A stretch of 64,000 nucleotides of DNA from Plasmopara viticola (lineage: Eukaryota; Oomycota; Peronosporomycetes; Peronosporales; Peronosporaceae). Below, piece by piece: positions 35,896 to 47,500 of this stretch. The translations under genes were made by a program, and so were the position numbers. Position 1 is the stretch's first letter. The number at the start of each line of letters is the position of its first letter. The stretch covers positions 1 through 64,000 of the forward strand of contig MBPM02000024.1 in NCBI GenBank assembly GCA_001695595.3, read 5' to 3'. Below the pieces are notes generated by a model that had not been told where the DNA came from, made no database searches, and worked only from the letters and a program-made list of their open reading frames with translations.

Positions 35896-36179
35896 AAATG
35901 GAGAAAATAATAAAAAAATGTGACAATGGCAAAAATATACATGTAAAAATAAAAGTACGAATTTATAGCTTTAAATAGAAATTTTACCCCACACAATCTT
36001 TGCAGATGGTTAGATGCAATATAAATAAAGAGATGGCGCGGGTCCTTCTTGTTACAAAGTGGCTTGTTTACGTCTTCTGCTGCCAGTTGCATCACTTTAA
36101 TGTTGAGAATGTGAAAACAACTCAAGTTATCCAGGTTCAACTACATCGATTGTTGTATCAGTTCTGATTGGAACAAACA

Positions 36180-36560
36180 AGCCAATGGAGTATGCCGTTG
36201 AGGTAAAAGTACTAGTGGTACCTGCACTTGCGGTTATTTGAACGGTATGAAAGCTCCATGTCGACACCTCATAGCAGCACGTGCAGAATTGCTTTTTGGA
36301 AATATGTGGTCATTTTAAGCGTATCTACTTGCCTACGATGAAGCACTTGGAGTGAAGCCATTTGTGACAAAAAGTGTACTGGTAAAGATTGGGCATCTTC
36401 AATCAAATCCAACCAAAAGAAATGGTCGACTCAAAACGAAGCGAAGCGAATCACAGCATGCTACATTAGAAGTTGACGCGCCAAAAAGTATTTATCAATG
36501 CGGCAGCTGTGGTCGATTGAGCCACAACAAGAGCCGATGCACCAGTATGCGGAGCATAAT
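36180..36560 (+). mobile_element. MULE-type transposase C-terminal relic
   Basis: One plus-strand frame reads a SWIM zinc finger at 36223-36280 (CTCGYLNGMKAPCRHLIAAR), then, after a single in-frame stop, VKPFVTKSVLVKIGHLQSNP, a basic linker (GRLKTKRSE) and a CCHC zinc knuckle at 36499-36540 (CGSCGRLSHNKSRC). SWIM plus zinc knuckle in this order is the C-terminus of Mutator-like transposases. The DDE core is not found. Confidence 0.7.
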
Positions 36561-38289
36561 AGTATATTTTTTTAGTAAGTTTGGTATTTTTTTTTTACTT
36601 ATCAAAATTTTTTTACTTCGTTGGTAGCTTTTTCATTTGAGTGGAAAAGTTGTGATCAAAGGTAGATTTTCCATTTAATTTGAAAAAAGGTATATTCTAT
36701 CCATTATCTCATATATATAATACCCGACTAAATTGGGTCGAGCGCTCGGGTACCACGACATTAAGTAAAATTACGAGCATACTCTATAGCAGCGTACACA
36801 GCAGCAATCTCAGGGACAGCCCTGCAGCTGAGCGAGTCAGAACAACCCGACCCCATAATGAAGAATAACTCAGTTGTCTAAGCCACCTCAACAAAGATGC
36901 AAATGATTGAACCATAAAAAACTCGACTAACGAACGACATCGCCTGCGTTTATAGTTATTGAATCTGAATTCCTCATCCCATTATAAGATAAATAAGAGT
37001 TAACTTATTGAAGTTTCAAGAAAACAGAAGGCACACCCCTCTCAACGGAATGCCAGTTTTGATTGGTGTTTTTGCACACGACTCTTGTCGATTGAGACAT
37101 GTCGATTATAACATCTACTTTTGGCGTGGGCAACTATATTTGAGGACGCCAACATTTTATTATTCCAGCACCCTAAGCAGCTATACGCCTTCATTTATTT
37201 TACATCTTCATTCCATACTTCAAGTAGAGATTCTGTTCATTGCACTTGTTGATGTAGTCGGCAGCGTGTTCTATACCAACAGGCTCCATTGCGTGGCATA
37301 CTTTGTACCAGGATAAAACGAATTTGGGTTACCACACAAGAATATTTCTATCGAAACGCTATTGGCATGAACGCTATATGAATTAGTCAACGTGTAGAAC
37401 ATTTTAATCGTCAGTGATGGATCAAGGAGAAGGATCTGTTACGCGGAGAGAATCGCTATATACTGACGAAACATAATTTTTATAAAGCAGACGCAAGATG
37501 ATCAACTTGGTCATGAAGATCATCAACTCCTTGGTCAAACCCGAAAAGTTTTTTCTCAAGTGTCTCCGCCGATGCCGATACCGAGAGCGAGTATAAGTAC
37601 ACTCGGTCGCGAAGGAGCATTTGCCCTTCATCAAAAAATAGAAACTTCGGAGCTCTTCAACAACTCTACTTCACTGTCAAAGTGAGCTGTATATCTTTGT
37701 AAAGCGCGTTGTAGAAGCGAAAGCGCTTCTACAGGCGTCTTGAGCTCTATCTGGAAAAGAGTGGATCCATTTCGCTTCTCAGAGTGCCTAGGGTACATTG
37801 GCCGGAAACTGTAAATTTGTGAGGTCATTTTCGTCTTTGAATCCGGTGTCCACGGAGTAAAAGACTCCTCGCAAAGCTGCGACTGGCTCGCCGGATTTAA
37901 ACAGCCTAGATCAAGACGCGATGACTCGCTCGCATATGTCCTTATCGAGTTGAATTATCGCGCGTTCGATGACATAACTAAAAGCACAATTGACGCGTGC
38001 TAACTTTATTTCGTCAGACAATGTCAAAACTGAGGCGTGCTAAAGGCTTCTCTTGATGATATTGACGGCATTCTGGTGCTAAAAAGCCAGCACAACACAA
38101 CCAACTTTCTCAATAAATCGAATTAAGAACGTACAAGACTCGCTTAGCCAGCACTGTACAAGTGGAAATAATTGACTAGACTCTTCGAGCATTTTTGGAG
38201 GCCCTGTTCACTTTCTCGAGGTCTGCTCGACCTTTACGGCTGTTCCTAAGCGACTAAGAATTTAAACTTCTGCTGCCACAAAGACGCAA
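36561..38289. other. Repeat-derived desert
   Basis: No intact gene. Minus-strand pieces (for example KRNGSTLFQIELKTPVEALS near 37700-37800) look like decayed coding sequence but I cannot place them. They may belong to the same retroelement as the fragment at 38290. Confidence 0.4.
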
Positions 38290-38560
38290 TTGTCGACGTC
38301 ATATAAAAAAATCCTTTTGACTTCGAAAACGTGTGCGTAAGTGGGATTCCTGTGCCGACTAGTTTACTACAATGCGACTACGAACAAAGATGTCGTCCAG
38401 ATATGTCGCAACAAAAACCATATTGGTCGTGACTAGACGGTTAAAGATCGCGAGGGCGGTGAGAAGCTCTTGTAGCATCACTACCACTTATATTGCGCTA
38501 GGTGTACGAACCGTGGTGAGAAGTTTATGCCATTTCTTTAAGCGGGTCTTTCTCTAAAAT
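38290..38560 (-). mobile_element. Ty3/gypsy reverse transcriptase fragment
   Basis: On the minus strand the frame reads FNRLVTTNMVFVATYLDDIF followed by VRSR. YLDD is the catalytic box of LTR-retrotransposon RTs, and the preceding FNRLVT matches the usual TFNRLV block of gypsy elements. A downstream stop and frame breaks show decay. LTRs were not found. Confidence 0.65.
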
Positions 38561-39874
38561 TCAGTGCCTGAAACAAAAAATGTTATTTTGGAACAGGTCT
38601 ATCTTTATTCAGCATTTGTGCCGGTAACGCTTAGCTATTCAGCTGGTCCTAAGCATGCATTCGACGCCACTATTCGATCGGCTTTAATGGCAAAAGGCTA
38701 TTTAGAAGTGCGGTAACTCGATTCAAACACCATGCCAATCTTTGGCTTTCTGGCGGAAAGGCCTCAACGGGCTCACACACCTGACATGGCAATGAATAAT
38801 GCTTAAGGACACAGTTCCTCGTGATTGGAACGATGACAATGGGTCTCTAGACATAACGATACCATTTTTTGCATCAGCCAGGATATATGCAGCGCATGCA
38901 TCCTATGAGGATGATACAGGATGTTATCGTTCATAACAGAAACGTATTTGAGATAAAAATAGCTTAATAGCTTTGAGCTTTTCACCGTTTGTGTCTTCCA
39001 TATCTCACACGTTGCCTTCAATTTGAGCGCGCTTGCCGTGGTTAACCGCTGTCAATTATTTATGCGAATAAGGTTCCTTTGTCAACCACGGCATACTAAG
39101 AGATCGATAACGTATACCATCTCGAATCTGATCATGCAACCCTACATTACCCGCTTATAAAATTTTGTTACCCGCAGCTGGTTGCCCATTTGCGAAATGA
39201 CATTCAGGTCGCTCGTGAAAAGCCAATGTTGCCAGCTTCGGTATCCTGCTGTTTAGGGTATATTGAAGTCATCACGTCTATCATGGGGACATTTCATTCT
39301 TCCCTGTATATCCCAGGCGTGTAACTGTCTGGCATTTCATTAGAGGAGACATACGTACAACTGAGTTGATTACATGATACGCTAAAGCCATCTTGCGTCT
39401 TATTAGCGGATGGCACCTATAGCATATACGGTCCAATCCAAAGTACGATATTTTCGCGCAGGTTTAGATTGGACTACAAGTAGTACCAGGTTTAACGGAT
39501 CTCATCATAGTCCCCGGCTTAAAGGCGTTAATTGATAGACACAATAAATTGTTTGAACTAGATAGTACTGAGGTTTTTTTAAATGCGTTATCGCAATCAT
39601 CCCTTTTTTATCGTCAGTATATTATTGATATTGATACTGGTAAAATGAATCCCAATGCTTCATTTAATACTATAAGTGTGCGCTTGGCCCAATTATATAG
39701 CCAGTCAGACGCCCTCTCTTACTTGACATTTAAACCAATGATGCTATCTCAATATTCTGATTCGAGAATTTAACCACTCCAGGCCCCTCTACGTGTTTGT
39801 ACTAAATATTATTGCCACAACACGATTGATGTGCAAGAGCTCTCTTCTCATCGGTCTGTACGCTTGTTCGAGAG
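38561..39874. other. Upstream flank of the LWY-module gene, no confident gene
   Basis: Mostly decayed sequence. An AT-rich open stretch at 39467-39773 (plus) reads VPGLTDLIIVPGLKALIDRH and ends YSDSRI; it has no recognised relatives and no good start, so it is not called. The last 100 bp should contain the promoter of the gene at 39875. Confidence 0.45.
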
Positions 39875-41380
39875 ATGTCTGCCAACGTGACGCTTTCCAC
39901 TCTAATAATCTGTGTCTGTATACTATTTGGACTCGTTCTGCTTGCCTTCTTTGAGCCCTTTGCAGAGAAGATTCCTACATATAATGCTGTTAATGCTGGA
40001 GCTCCCGACCTTTTGATGCCGTCATTAACAAAACAAATCCGGTATCTCCGCGAGGCGGGAATATTAGGTCCTTCAACCGGAGCGAAGGCAAAGCTCACCA
40101 AATTAAGTGCGGGAAAAAGGCTCACAAGATCAAATACATGGAAGAAGCTTACGCGATCGAAACTATGGAAAACCTCGGCAAAAGTGCTATCATCGCTCAA
40201 GAAACGAGTGGCAAAGTTGTATGTCGTGAACATGATTGCACATACATGGCCAGTAAGAACGTGTGCACCATGTCTTTACATACGACTCGCTGCTGATAAA
40301 CAAGCCGCTGTCGACGACCTCTTCACGCGCTACAAGGTCGGTGAAGTGGTATCAAAGCCTCTTGAAAGTGCATCGTTCAAGAAATGGTTCTATGTCGTTG
40401 ACAAGGCCTTTAAGGGGAATGAAAAAGCTGGTGCGGTCATGATAATAACCCTTGCAAGGCACTTTAACGACGACGCGAAATTGAGCAACCTCCTCGCGGA
40501 AGCTTACGAATCACCCGGGACGTATGATGTTGCCAATTTCTTATTGCATTCTCTTATTAGTTTATTGCGAAAGAAACGCCAAGTGACGAAAAAGAATCTC
40601 TACACCCTCCTTCACCTCGATGCCAAAGATACGGGTTTTCTGAAAACACAATCGCTGCGAACGTGGCTTCTTCTCTGTGAGCTGTCTGGAATGGATACAA
40701 GCCGGCGACATAAATTCATACTGCGCAAGTTGCTGAACAATTACAACAGCGACAAAGTGGACGAGATGCTCGCAGCGGCAATTGCAGAAGGCGGTAAGCC
40801 CGCTGCAGTGGCGAGAATGCTGCGGCTCATAAGCCGAACGATGCGGGAATTTAAGGCTGTAGAGGCAAACAAGGTTTCGATTGATGCCAAGGCTGACAAC
40901 TTATTGGCAGGGGACGATTCGATGACTTTGTCAGATCTACGATTGTCAATAGCACGTATGTATTTGGATCCAGCCGGCAAAACCGATTTTACCAAAGCGC
41001 TGCTCGAGAATGTAGACGAAACGGTTTTAGCAAAAGCAGTTATTCCACTCACGATTGACGACGGCTTGAATGAAACCCTTGATTATGTGGCCGAGCACTT
41101 GATGCTCTATTGGCTTACGTGTGGAATAACCGCAGAGGGGTTGTTCAACAAGCTTAAACTGAACGCAGATGCCGATCATCTCTTTGAAAACCCAGTGCTG
41201 ACGCTTTGGATGTCGTATGTAAATTTCCAGGATGAAAAGGGGGCAGCCAAGACCATGTACAAAGTAGTGAAGGAGTTTTATGGTGACGATCGTAAATTGA
41301 AAAAGATGGTTGCCCAAGCCGAAACGAGTAGCAGCAAGACAGCAAGAGATTTCGCGGCAATCGTCAAACCTCAGCTGTAA
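39875..41380 (+). CDS. LWY-module effector-like protein with N-terminal membrane/signal segment
   Basis: A 501-residue single-exon protein. Residues 6-28 are a strong hydrophobic segment (STLIICVCILFGLVLLAFF) that could be a signal peptide or an anchor. A basic linker with a repeated KxLTRSxxW motif follows. From about residue 145 the protein consists of helical modules in the LWY pattern: LFTRYKVGEVVSKPL with FKKWFYVVDKAF; LYTLLHLDAKDTGFL with LRTWLLLCELSG; and LFNKLKLNADADHLF with VLTLWMSYVNF. Each is followed by a helix like DDAKLSNLLAEAYES. Such modules are known from oomycete secreted effectors that act in host plant cells. No canonical RXLR-EER motif is visible after the hydrophobic segment. 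Host target unknown. The gene is isolated among repeats, as such genes often are. Confidence 0.75.
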   Translation: MSANVTLSTLIICVCILFGLVLLAFFEPFAEKIPTYNAVNAGAPDLLMPSLTKQIRYLREAGILGPSTGAKAKLTKLSAGKRLTRSNTWKKLTRSKLWKTSAKVLSSLKKRVAKLYVVNMIAHTWPVRTCAPCLYIRLAADKQAAVDDLFTRYKVGEVVSKPLESASFKKWFYVVDKAFKGNEKAGAVMIITLARHFNDDAKLSNLLAEAYESPGTYDVANFLLHSLISLLRKKRQVTKKNLYTLLHLDAKDTGFLKTQSLRTWLLLCELSGMDTSRRHKFILRKLLNNYNSDKVDEMLAAAIAEGGKPAAVARMLRLISRTMREFKAVEANKVSIDAKADNLLAGDDSMTLSDLRLSIARMYLDPAGKTDFTKALLENVDETVLAKAVIPLTIDDGLNETLDYVAEHLMLYWLTCGITAEGLFNKLKLNADADHLFENPVLTLWMSYVNFQDEKGAAKTMYKVVKEFYGDDRKLKKMVAQAETSSSKTARDFAAIVKPQL

Positions 41381-41732
41381 AAGTCTTAGATAGCAGATGC
41401 CTATGACGAGGGTCGTGCTGTTCTAATTCTGGTATACTGCGAATTGGCATAGAAGAGATAGAAAACCGTTGCTGCTTGTGGCTTTTTTGAATTGAGATTT
41501 GGAGGAGGACCGTCACTTGGGAATGTGTAGCAACATGGTGACGAAGTTGAGCAAGTTGCGGCAATAAAAATTCCTCCGTAAAGTTTGTATATATAGTACT
41601 GATACGTAGTATGCGCGTTTTTTTAACGGGCTCTTAATTTTATAGCGTACTTACCAGGTGTTCTGTAAAATAGTGGATGGACTTTTTTCTAAGCTCTAAG
41701 ATAGCATCTTTTGTACAGGTTAAGACACTAGG

Positions 41733-42058
41733 TTTTCGGAAAAGGTTGGGGTGACGCCCTCCTTCCAAGCGCGGGAGCTAAATGCTCGCGCGCTTCGGGC
41801 AGGTGCTCTCGGGCATCTGCAGGTCTCTAACGAGTCTCACCCTCGACGCGACGGTCTCCAGCACCGGGCGCCACCTGGGCTCTTACCAAGTCAGAACTAC
41901 ACAAAATAATGGAAGACCCTCACGGCCTCGGTGCTGGCTGCACTGCCCGCCGAACGAGACCCGACGTATGCGGACACCACTCTATGCCGTGGACTAGCCA
42001 TAGAGCCTAGCACGTGCATAACTTGGCAGCGCGATAACGTAATACAATACAATACAAT
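41733..42058 (+). mobile_element. Short LINE-derived element, copy F
   Basis: A 326-bp plus-strand copy with duplication AAGACACTAGG at 41722-41732 and 42059-42069. It lies 350 bp downstream of the LWY-module gene. Confidence 0.92.
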
Positions 42059-42069
42059 AAGACACTAGG

Positions 42070-42626
42070 GCTAGGCAGCCATGATATGCGGATTGTATCA
42101 GCCGTAGTCATCGTTGTAATAATTAGTCCATTGCTTATTCAAGAACAGGAAATACTATTTTACTTTGATAACGCAATAATAATTTACCGCCTTTTAAGCT
42201 GTGGAACTTGCTGGTAGTAAAAGGCCTGCACAGGTTTTATAACTAGTCCCTGGACGTGACGACGAAGAGATGCACCAGCGAATGGCGATAAGTATGATGT
42301 AGATGGGCAAAAAAATCACATACCACAGGCAACCGGCCGAAAGTTACACTTCTGCCCTTTTGGCTACAACAGTGGGCAATGTGAGACAGTATTATGGCAA
42401 AAAGGTCCCGCGGTACGTGCTTCAACATGTGTTAAGTTTGGCGAAATTTATACGGAACTGGATTGGTTGTCCTGCTCAAAGGTAGCGAAACATTTTAGCC
42501 AATCCTTAAGCGTAGTTCTGACGGTTGGGACTCTATATAACGCTTCGACTCATATCGAGAACCAGTCAATAATTTGGCAGTTGGTAAGGCCCATCCGAAG
42601 ATCCATAGCTAAACTAGACAATCAAA
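42070..42626. other. Intergenic, promoter side of the Myb gene
   Basis: No open frame of note. The last part should carry the promoter of the Myb gene. Confidence 0.55.
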
Positions 42627-43599
42627 ATGCAAAGCCAATGGCAGCCTAGTTGTAGCACCATTAGCAGCGAATTGGAGCAATTGGAGTCTTTGCCGCGCAA
42701 AGAGCGCAAGCCCGTGTGCAAATGGACCGAAAAAGAGGATCTGCTCATGGTCAAGCTCGTGCAGAAGTATGGTACGCGTCATTGGACAATTATTGGCACA
42801 AAATTACCAGGACGTAACGGCAAGCAATGCCGCGAAAGGTAGAGCTGTGAATTCTATAATCACTCAGAGTCGATACTGACTGGAGCTAGACAGATGGCAC
42901 AATCAGCTTGACCCCGCTATCCGTAAGGAGCCATGGACACCTGATGAGGAGCGCATTCTGAAAGAGCTACATGACACATACGGCAACAAGTGGGCCGACA
43001 TTGCTAAAATGCTGCCCGGGAGGACCGACAATGCGATCAAGAATCATTGGAACTCGAGTAAGCGACGGCTCAAGCGTGGCAACAGTCCGTCAATTGCAGC
43101 GCATCGCAAACGCTTTGACAATCTCAATCTGTTTTGTAAAGAAATCCCTGAAGTGTCACCACGAGTGCCGATCGGGGTCAATGGCGTCTACCCACCCAAC
43201 ATGCTTTTCTCGGACAAGACCGATTTTGCCACTTTAGGGCCGACCAATTTGCAATCGCCACTTGCTATGAGTACAGCTTACCAGCAACATGCAAGGTGCT
43301 GGACTCCAACTGACGTGACGTATGACCATTTAAATGCAATGTGGGGCATCCCTTCGATGCCCGCTTGGCTGTCGCCTCACTTCAGCAACCCTTTGCTCAC
43401 AGCCACAACGATTGAGCCAAGGAGAACAAAGCTCGCGTCTGACCGAGCGCCCGTCATTACTGGCAAGCGTCTCATCCGTGACTTGACCGATAAACAGTCG
43501 CCGGCCAAGTCAAAGACCAAGAAGTTAAAGAAAGATGACCCGTCGTTAGAGATTCTAGCGAACGCGGCGCTGCTGCAATCAATTGGGCACACTTTGTAG
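42627..43599 (+). CDS. R2R3 Myb DNA-binding protein (c-Myb-like), two exons
   Basis: Exons 42627-42838 and 42894-43599, with a 55-bp GT-AG intron, give 305 residues. Two Myb repeats are clear. The first is [18 protein letters not shown] with [20 protein letters not shown] and W at the splice junction. The second is [43 protein letters not shown]. The three regularly spaced Trp of each repeat are present. GRxGKQCRERW and [13 protein letters not shown] are the DNA-recognition helices of animal c-Myb R2 and R3, so this is a sequence-specific nuclear transcription factor. No R1 repeat is seen. The C-terminus is Pro/Ser-rich with a basic stretch (KSKTKKLKK) that could be a nuclear localisation signal. 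Confidence 0.9.
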
Positions 43600-43743
43600 C
43601 TATTCCGCACCTTTTTTTATATCAGTATCGAGTAGTAAATTAAGCAATTCAATGGTTTTGAGTCATTAAAAATTGGCACGCTAAGTACGCAAGCTTCCAG
43701 TCGTCGGACACACACGTCGTTAGTACAAGCCCAACCAAGAAAT

Positions 43744-43992
43744 ATGCTTCACCAAATCATCAAGCGAAGCGTTAACAACATGAGCGCAGTTGGTCACCGC
43801 GGCATCTCATCGTCGGCCAAGCGCATGTCTGCCGAGGGGGAGCACCACCAGCATCTCGTGTTCGAAGGCGACTTTTCCAAAAGCGTTGTACTGGGTCTCA
43901 CCCTCCTCGTGACGCTGGGCGGCATGTCTGTCCCAATTGCGTTGTACCGCTACCAGAACTGGAAACATGGCTTTCCGCAGCAGGAAGCATGA
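43744..43992 (+). CDS. COX VIIc-like mitochondrial inner-membrane subunit
   Basis: An 82-residue protein. The first 35 residues are rich in Arg, Ser and Lys with no acidic residues before about 29 (IIKRSVNN, RGISSSAKR), a typical mitochondrial presequence. One membrane segment follows (VVLGLTLLVTLGGMSVPIAL) and then YRYQNWKHG. The GG..VP..LxRxQ pattern at the end of a single helix matches cytochrome c oxidase subunit VIIc (yeast Cox8). The gene begins 145 bp after the Myb gene stop. The subunit call rests on a short motif. Confidence 0.6.
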   Translation: MLHQIIKRSVNNMSAVGHRGISSSAKRMSAEGEHHQHLVFEGDFSKSVVLGLTLLVTLGGMSVPIALYRYQNWKHGFPQQEA

Positions 43993-44285
43993 AGCTGAAG
44001 CAAGAGCCGTGCATTCTACGCAAGGAAGGGACGGAGAGACCTCGCATCTTGCTCGTTGAATAAAAATAGTATTTTTCGAACTTTTAATCTATATTATCGA
44101 GGATTTTACTACATTTATGATAGGCAGCATTGTTGCCATCAAGCTGTTGCTTGAAGTTCATCTTCTCGACGTACTTCGTCTTCATAATCTTGTCCTGAGG
44201 CTTTAAACTAGCGAAGTGCCCTTTTTGCACGAGTGACGTAGCGTATTAGAAGACATAGAGCTCGCATGGTTCGTCAATGCTGCAT

Positions 44286-44555
44286 CTAACAACGGCGTCC
44301 TCCTTTGTCGACACTAAATAATCCATGACCACGCGTTTCATCGTGTTTGTCAATTCTTAACACGCTGTAAGCCCCGAAAATCCGCTTGCTGAAATCAGCA
44401 ATAAACGCAACGTGCATGTATTCAAACCGCGTGGTCTTTTGAGTGCGAGGGGCATACGAACACAAGTCGAATGGATAAAAGAACACGACAAGCCACTTGC
44501 CATCGTCGCTGACTGCCACTTGCATTGCCTTAGACTTCGTTAAAAGACTCTCCAC
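44286..44555 (-). pseudogene. Peroxiredoxin relic
   Basis: The minus strand encodes DDGKWLVVFFYPFDLCSYAP, close to the GKYVVLFFYPLDFTFVCP core of typical 2-Cys peroxiredoxins. It then runs to IADFSKRIFGAYSVLRID and HGLFSVDKGG, which match the later SKDYGV and RGLFIID blocks. The N-terminal strands, the whole middle region (about 40 residues) and the VCP peroxidatic Cys context are missing, and the frame ends early. It overlaps the 3' end of the focadhesin-like gene by 26 bp in another frame. It is non-functional as read. Confidence 0.55.
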
Positions 44556-47500
44556 CAGCTTCTCGCATACTCCACAAGTCTCGAAGTGCGTCTGCCGTGG
44601 GACTGGAGATACACCACTTATCTGCTGCTACATGCATCTGACGGCTACAATTGTATAGAGTAGCAACATACTCTGCGACATCCTCTAGCTTCAAATGAGT
44701 CAGCTGCTGCAGCAAAGCAAGCAACCTCTCCCCAATCGCCGCTCCTCCTTTCGAGCCATGGGCATACACAATAAAGCCAAACGGCAACAATTCGAGAATC
44801 ATGTCCACTCGAGCCATTTCAACCCGTGAAAGCTGGAGCTGGTACTGCTCGTGCCTTGTCGATCCATTCCACGTTATTACAATCGCCACGATACGAAACA
44901 ATGCATGTCGTTTGACACGATGCGCGTAAGTAAACGAGTCGAGGGCCGAGAATTCACGACTCAATGCATCAAGGACGTCTAACAGTGAAGAAACGCTTTC
45001 ATTCGGTTTGGTGGCTTGAGCAATGATTGCCCCGATTTCGGCAATAAGTGGTGTCAAAGACCTTTGCACAAGGACATCAGTCGTCCATTCTTGATACTCA
45101 TGTTGTGCTAGCCATTGAAAAACCACAGACGTCTCACGTTTAGAGATAGAAACGACGTTTGCCTTGGTGAGATTGACAAAAAAGACGCCAGTTTGCCACC
45201 AATGCCACAAGGAAGGAGTTGCCATTCGTGGCGTCAAAAAGGTGTCAGGAAAGCCACGCTCAGAGTACGAAATCGCAGACAAGACACGCGTCGCAAATTG
45301 CTCAACGAAAACGGAATCGTGTGGTCCAAACGACAGTTCATTGAGAACCTGATTGAAGACAAATTCTGTGGTCAATGTCCTTGACTGTTCAGAGAGCTGA
45401 GGGTGGAGCTTTAGAAGGTCGTGTAGCATTGCCGTCCAATGGTCAAAGAGGAGACTCGTGCGTGGATTTAAAGGATCACAAGACCAAGAAAGCTTGACCA
45501 CGTAAGAGACATGGGTTAGCAAACGACCGAGCAGATCCGGTTGCACACGAAGAGCTGCGTGTGAGACCCACGCGATGGACGCAGCTTGCAGCCTTGCGTC
45601 AGCGTTAAGAACCCACGATGTCAAGAGCAACTCGTTTGCTAAAAAGTCGTCACAATTGGCTTGCGTTGCCGCAAATTCGACACAAGCAATGCTCACATCA
45701 ACGCAACAGAACCTTCGCATCACGCAACGGATAAAAGAAGTGTAATCCCACAAAGGGAGCACAGAGCCAGAGGATGTTAAGCAGCGTAGCAACGACACTG
45801 CGGTTGCTGGACTATCGAGATCTTTTGAAGTCGATGGGTCCGTGCACCACAGCCATTTCAGTGTCTTTGATAACATACTTTTCGTCGCAAGCGTGCGAAG
45901 TTCAGCGTCAAAGGATTTTTTCTTCTGGGTTACGTAAAACGTGTCCGCTGCACGAGCGATCGCACCAAGAACGGTCTTCGAAAAACCACGTACGCTCGCA
46001 ATCTCGGTTCGAGCAGACTTTATCAAGACGGCAAGCGTCTCCACATCGAGTTGTAATTCCACTCTGCTTTTTAAATGCAGTGTTCCAGGGACAAAGGATC
46101 CAGAGATACCAAACGATAAGTGAAAGAAATTTGCAACAGCCGACAACATTAACGAATGCCCTCCAGTGCTCTCGTCGGCAAGAGTTCTAGAAACCTGTTC
46201 AATGGCTACTTTCGTGTAAGTTTGACTCGTTCGGCGAAACCCACCAAGAGTATCGGAGCGACACAACACGTACGCCACTGACATGATTAAAAAGCCACAA
46301 CCAAGCGTGTCCGCTGTCGAATCGGTAGCACGTTGAATGGCATCAGCTACATATTGCGCCAAGCTCGACGACGGTGCTACATTGTGGTGCACACAGTGCA
46401 GTAAAACTGGTCCCAGTGCGACACTTGTCATATGCGCGCATGTATTTGCTTCCCACACACTTGCGAGAACTATCCGCACATTCTCGAGCCAGTCAAGGCG
46501 CTGAATCTTTGAAAACCCGCTGGCCAATCGTGCTAGACCCATCAACGATGCCCATTGCAATAGATTACCAGCTGCACGTTGCTGATATCGAGCTGCTACA
46601 CTTTTGAGAGTTGCTTCATTTCCCGTTGCCTTTGACATGGAAAAAATCACGGTAGGACGTTCCTGTGGCTGTTTATTGCTCAACAGAAACGAGTGAAGAA
46701 GGCGCTCAGCAATTGGGTGTACGCGTTGCTGTCTCCAGTGGACCATTTCCGGCGTTTCGAGCTCTTTCTCGTTCATATAAAGCACAGCGACGTGGCTTGA
46801 TCCCAGCAGTGCACAAGCCGCTGTCAACTCATCCGACGTGCTCGTAGATACCTTTTGAAATAGATTCTCAACTTTCTCAAGCAGACAATAGAAAGTGCCA
46901 TCTTCTTCTTTTGAACCGCTTTGTCGTTGACCGAACGAAAGCTGAAGGGCAAGCAAGATGCCAAGCATCGAGTCCCGAGCATTGGTGTCGTGAGCTTCAA
47001 AGACTCGCGATTGTTCAATCGACAAGGCCAACTTTCGTGCAAAGCCTTCCATTGTCTCCTGGTATTGCTGCTGAAGTTGCGGATTCTGCCAATGTCTCGA
47101 GGCACTTAGCTGTCCAAGTAGTGCACCAGCAGCTACGTAGCCTCCTACTTTGTTTACGCAATCACAGAGCAGCAAGTGGAATAGCTCCGTCACTTGCTCT
47201 GAAAAGACTCGAAACGCGACATTTGCGTCGTCGACTCCAACGGGTGTTTTAAGCTCTGCCAATGTATCCAGTGAAGACAAGAACGTTGCCATCATTCCCC
47301 ACCATCCTTCCATAAAAGCTTGAGTTTGTAAAAACACGGTGCAACAGTCGTCCACAGTTGTGCACGTGGATGCCCATGGAAGTTCCATGGCTTCGAGCAC
47401 CATTGTGATTGTTTCTAGCACTTCGTCGACATTTTGCATGGCAAGACGCACGAGCTTGTCTTTTCGTTTAGCGCCTGTCGTATCAATCGGCGTCTTTGGC

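Noticed and set aside
39467..39773. About 100-codon open stretch just upstream of the LWY-module gene, considered as a missing first exon
   Set aside because: No donor site joins it to 39875, the downstream gene already has a start and a hydrophobic leader, and the composition differs.
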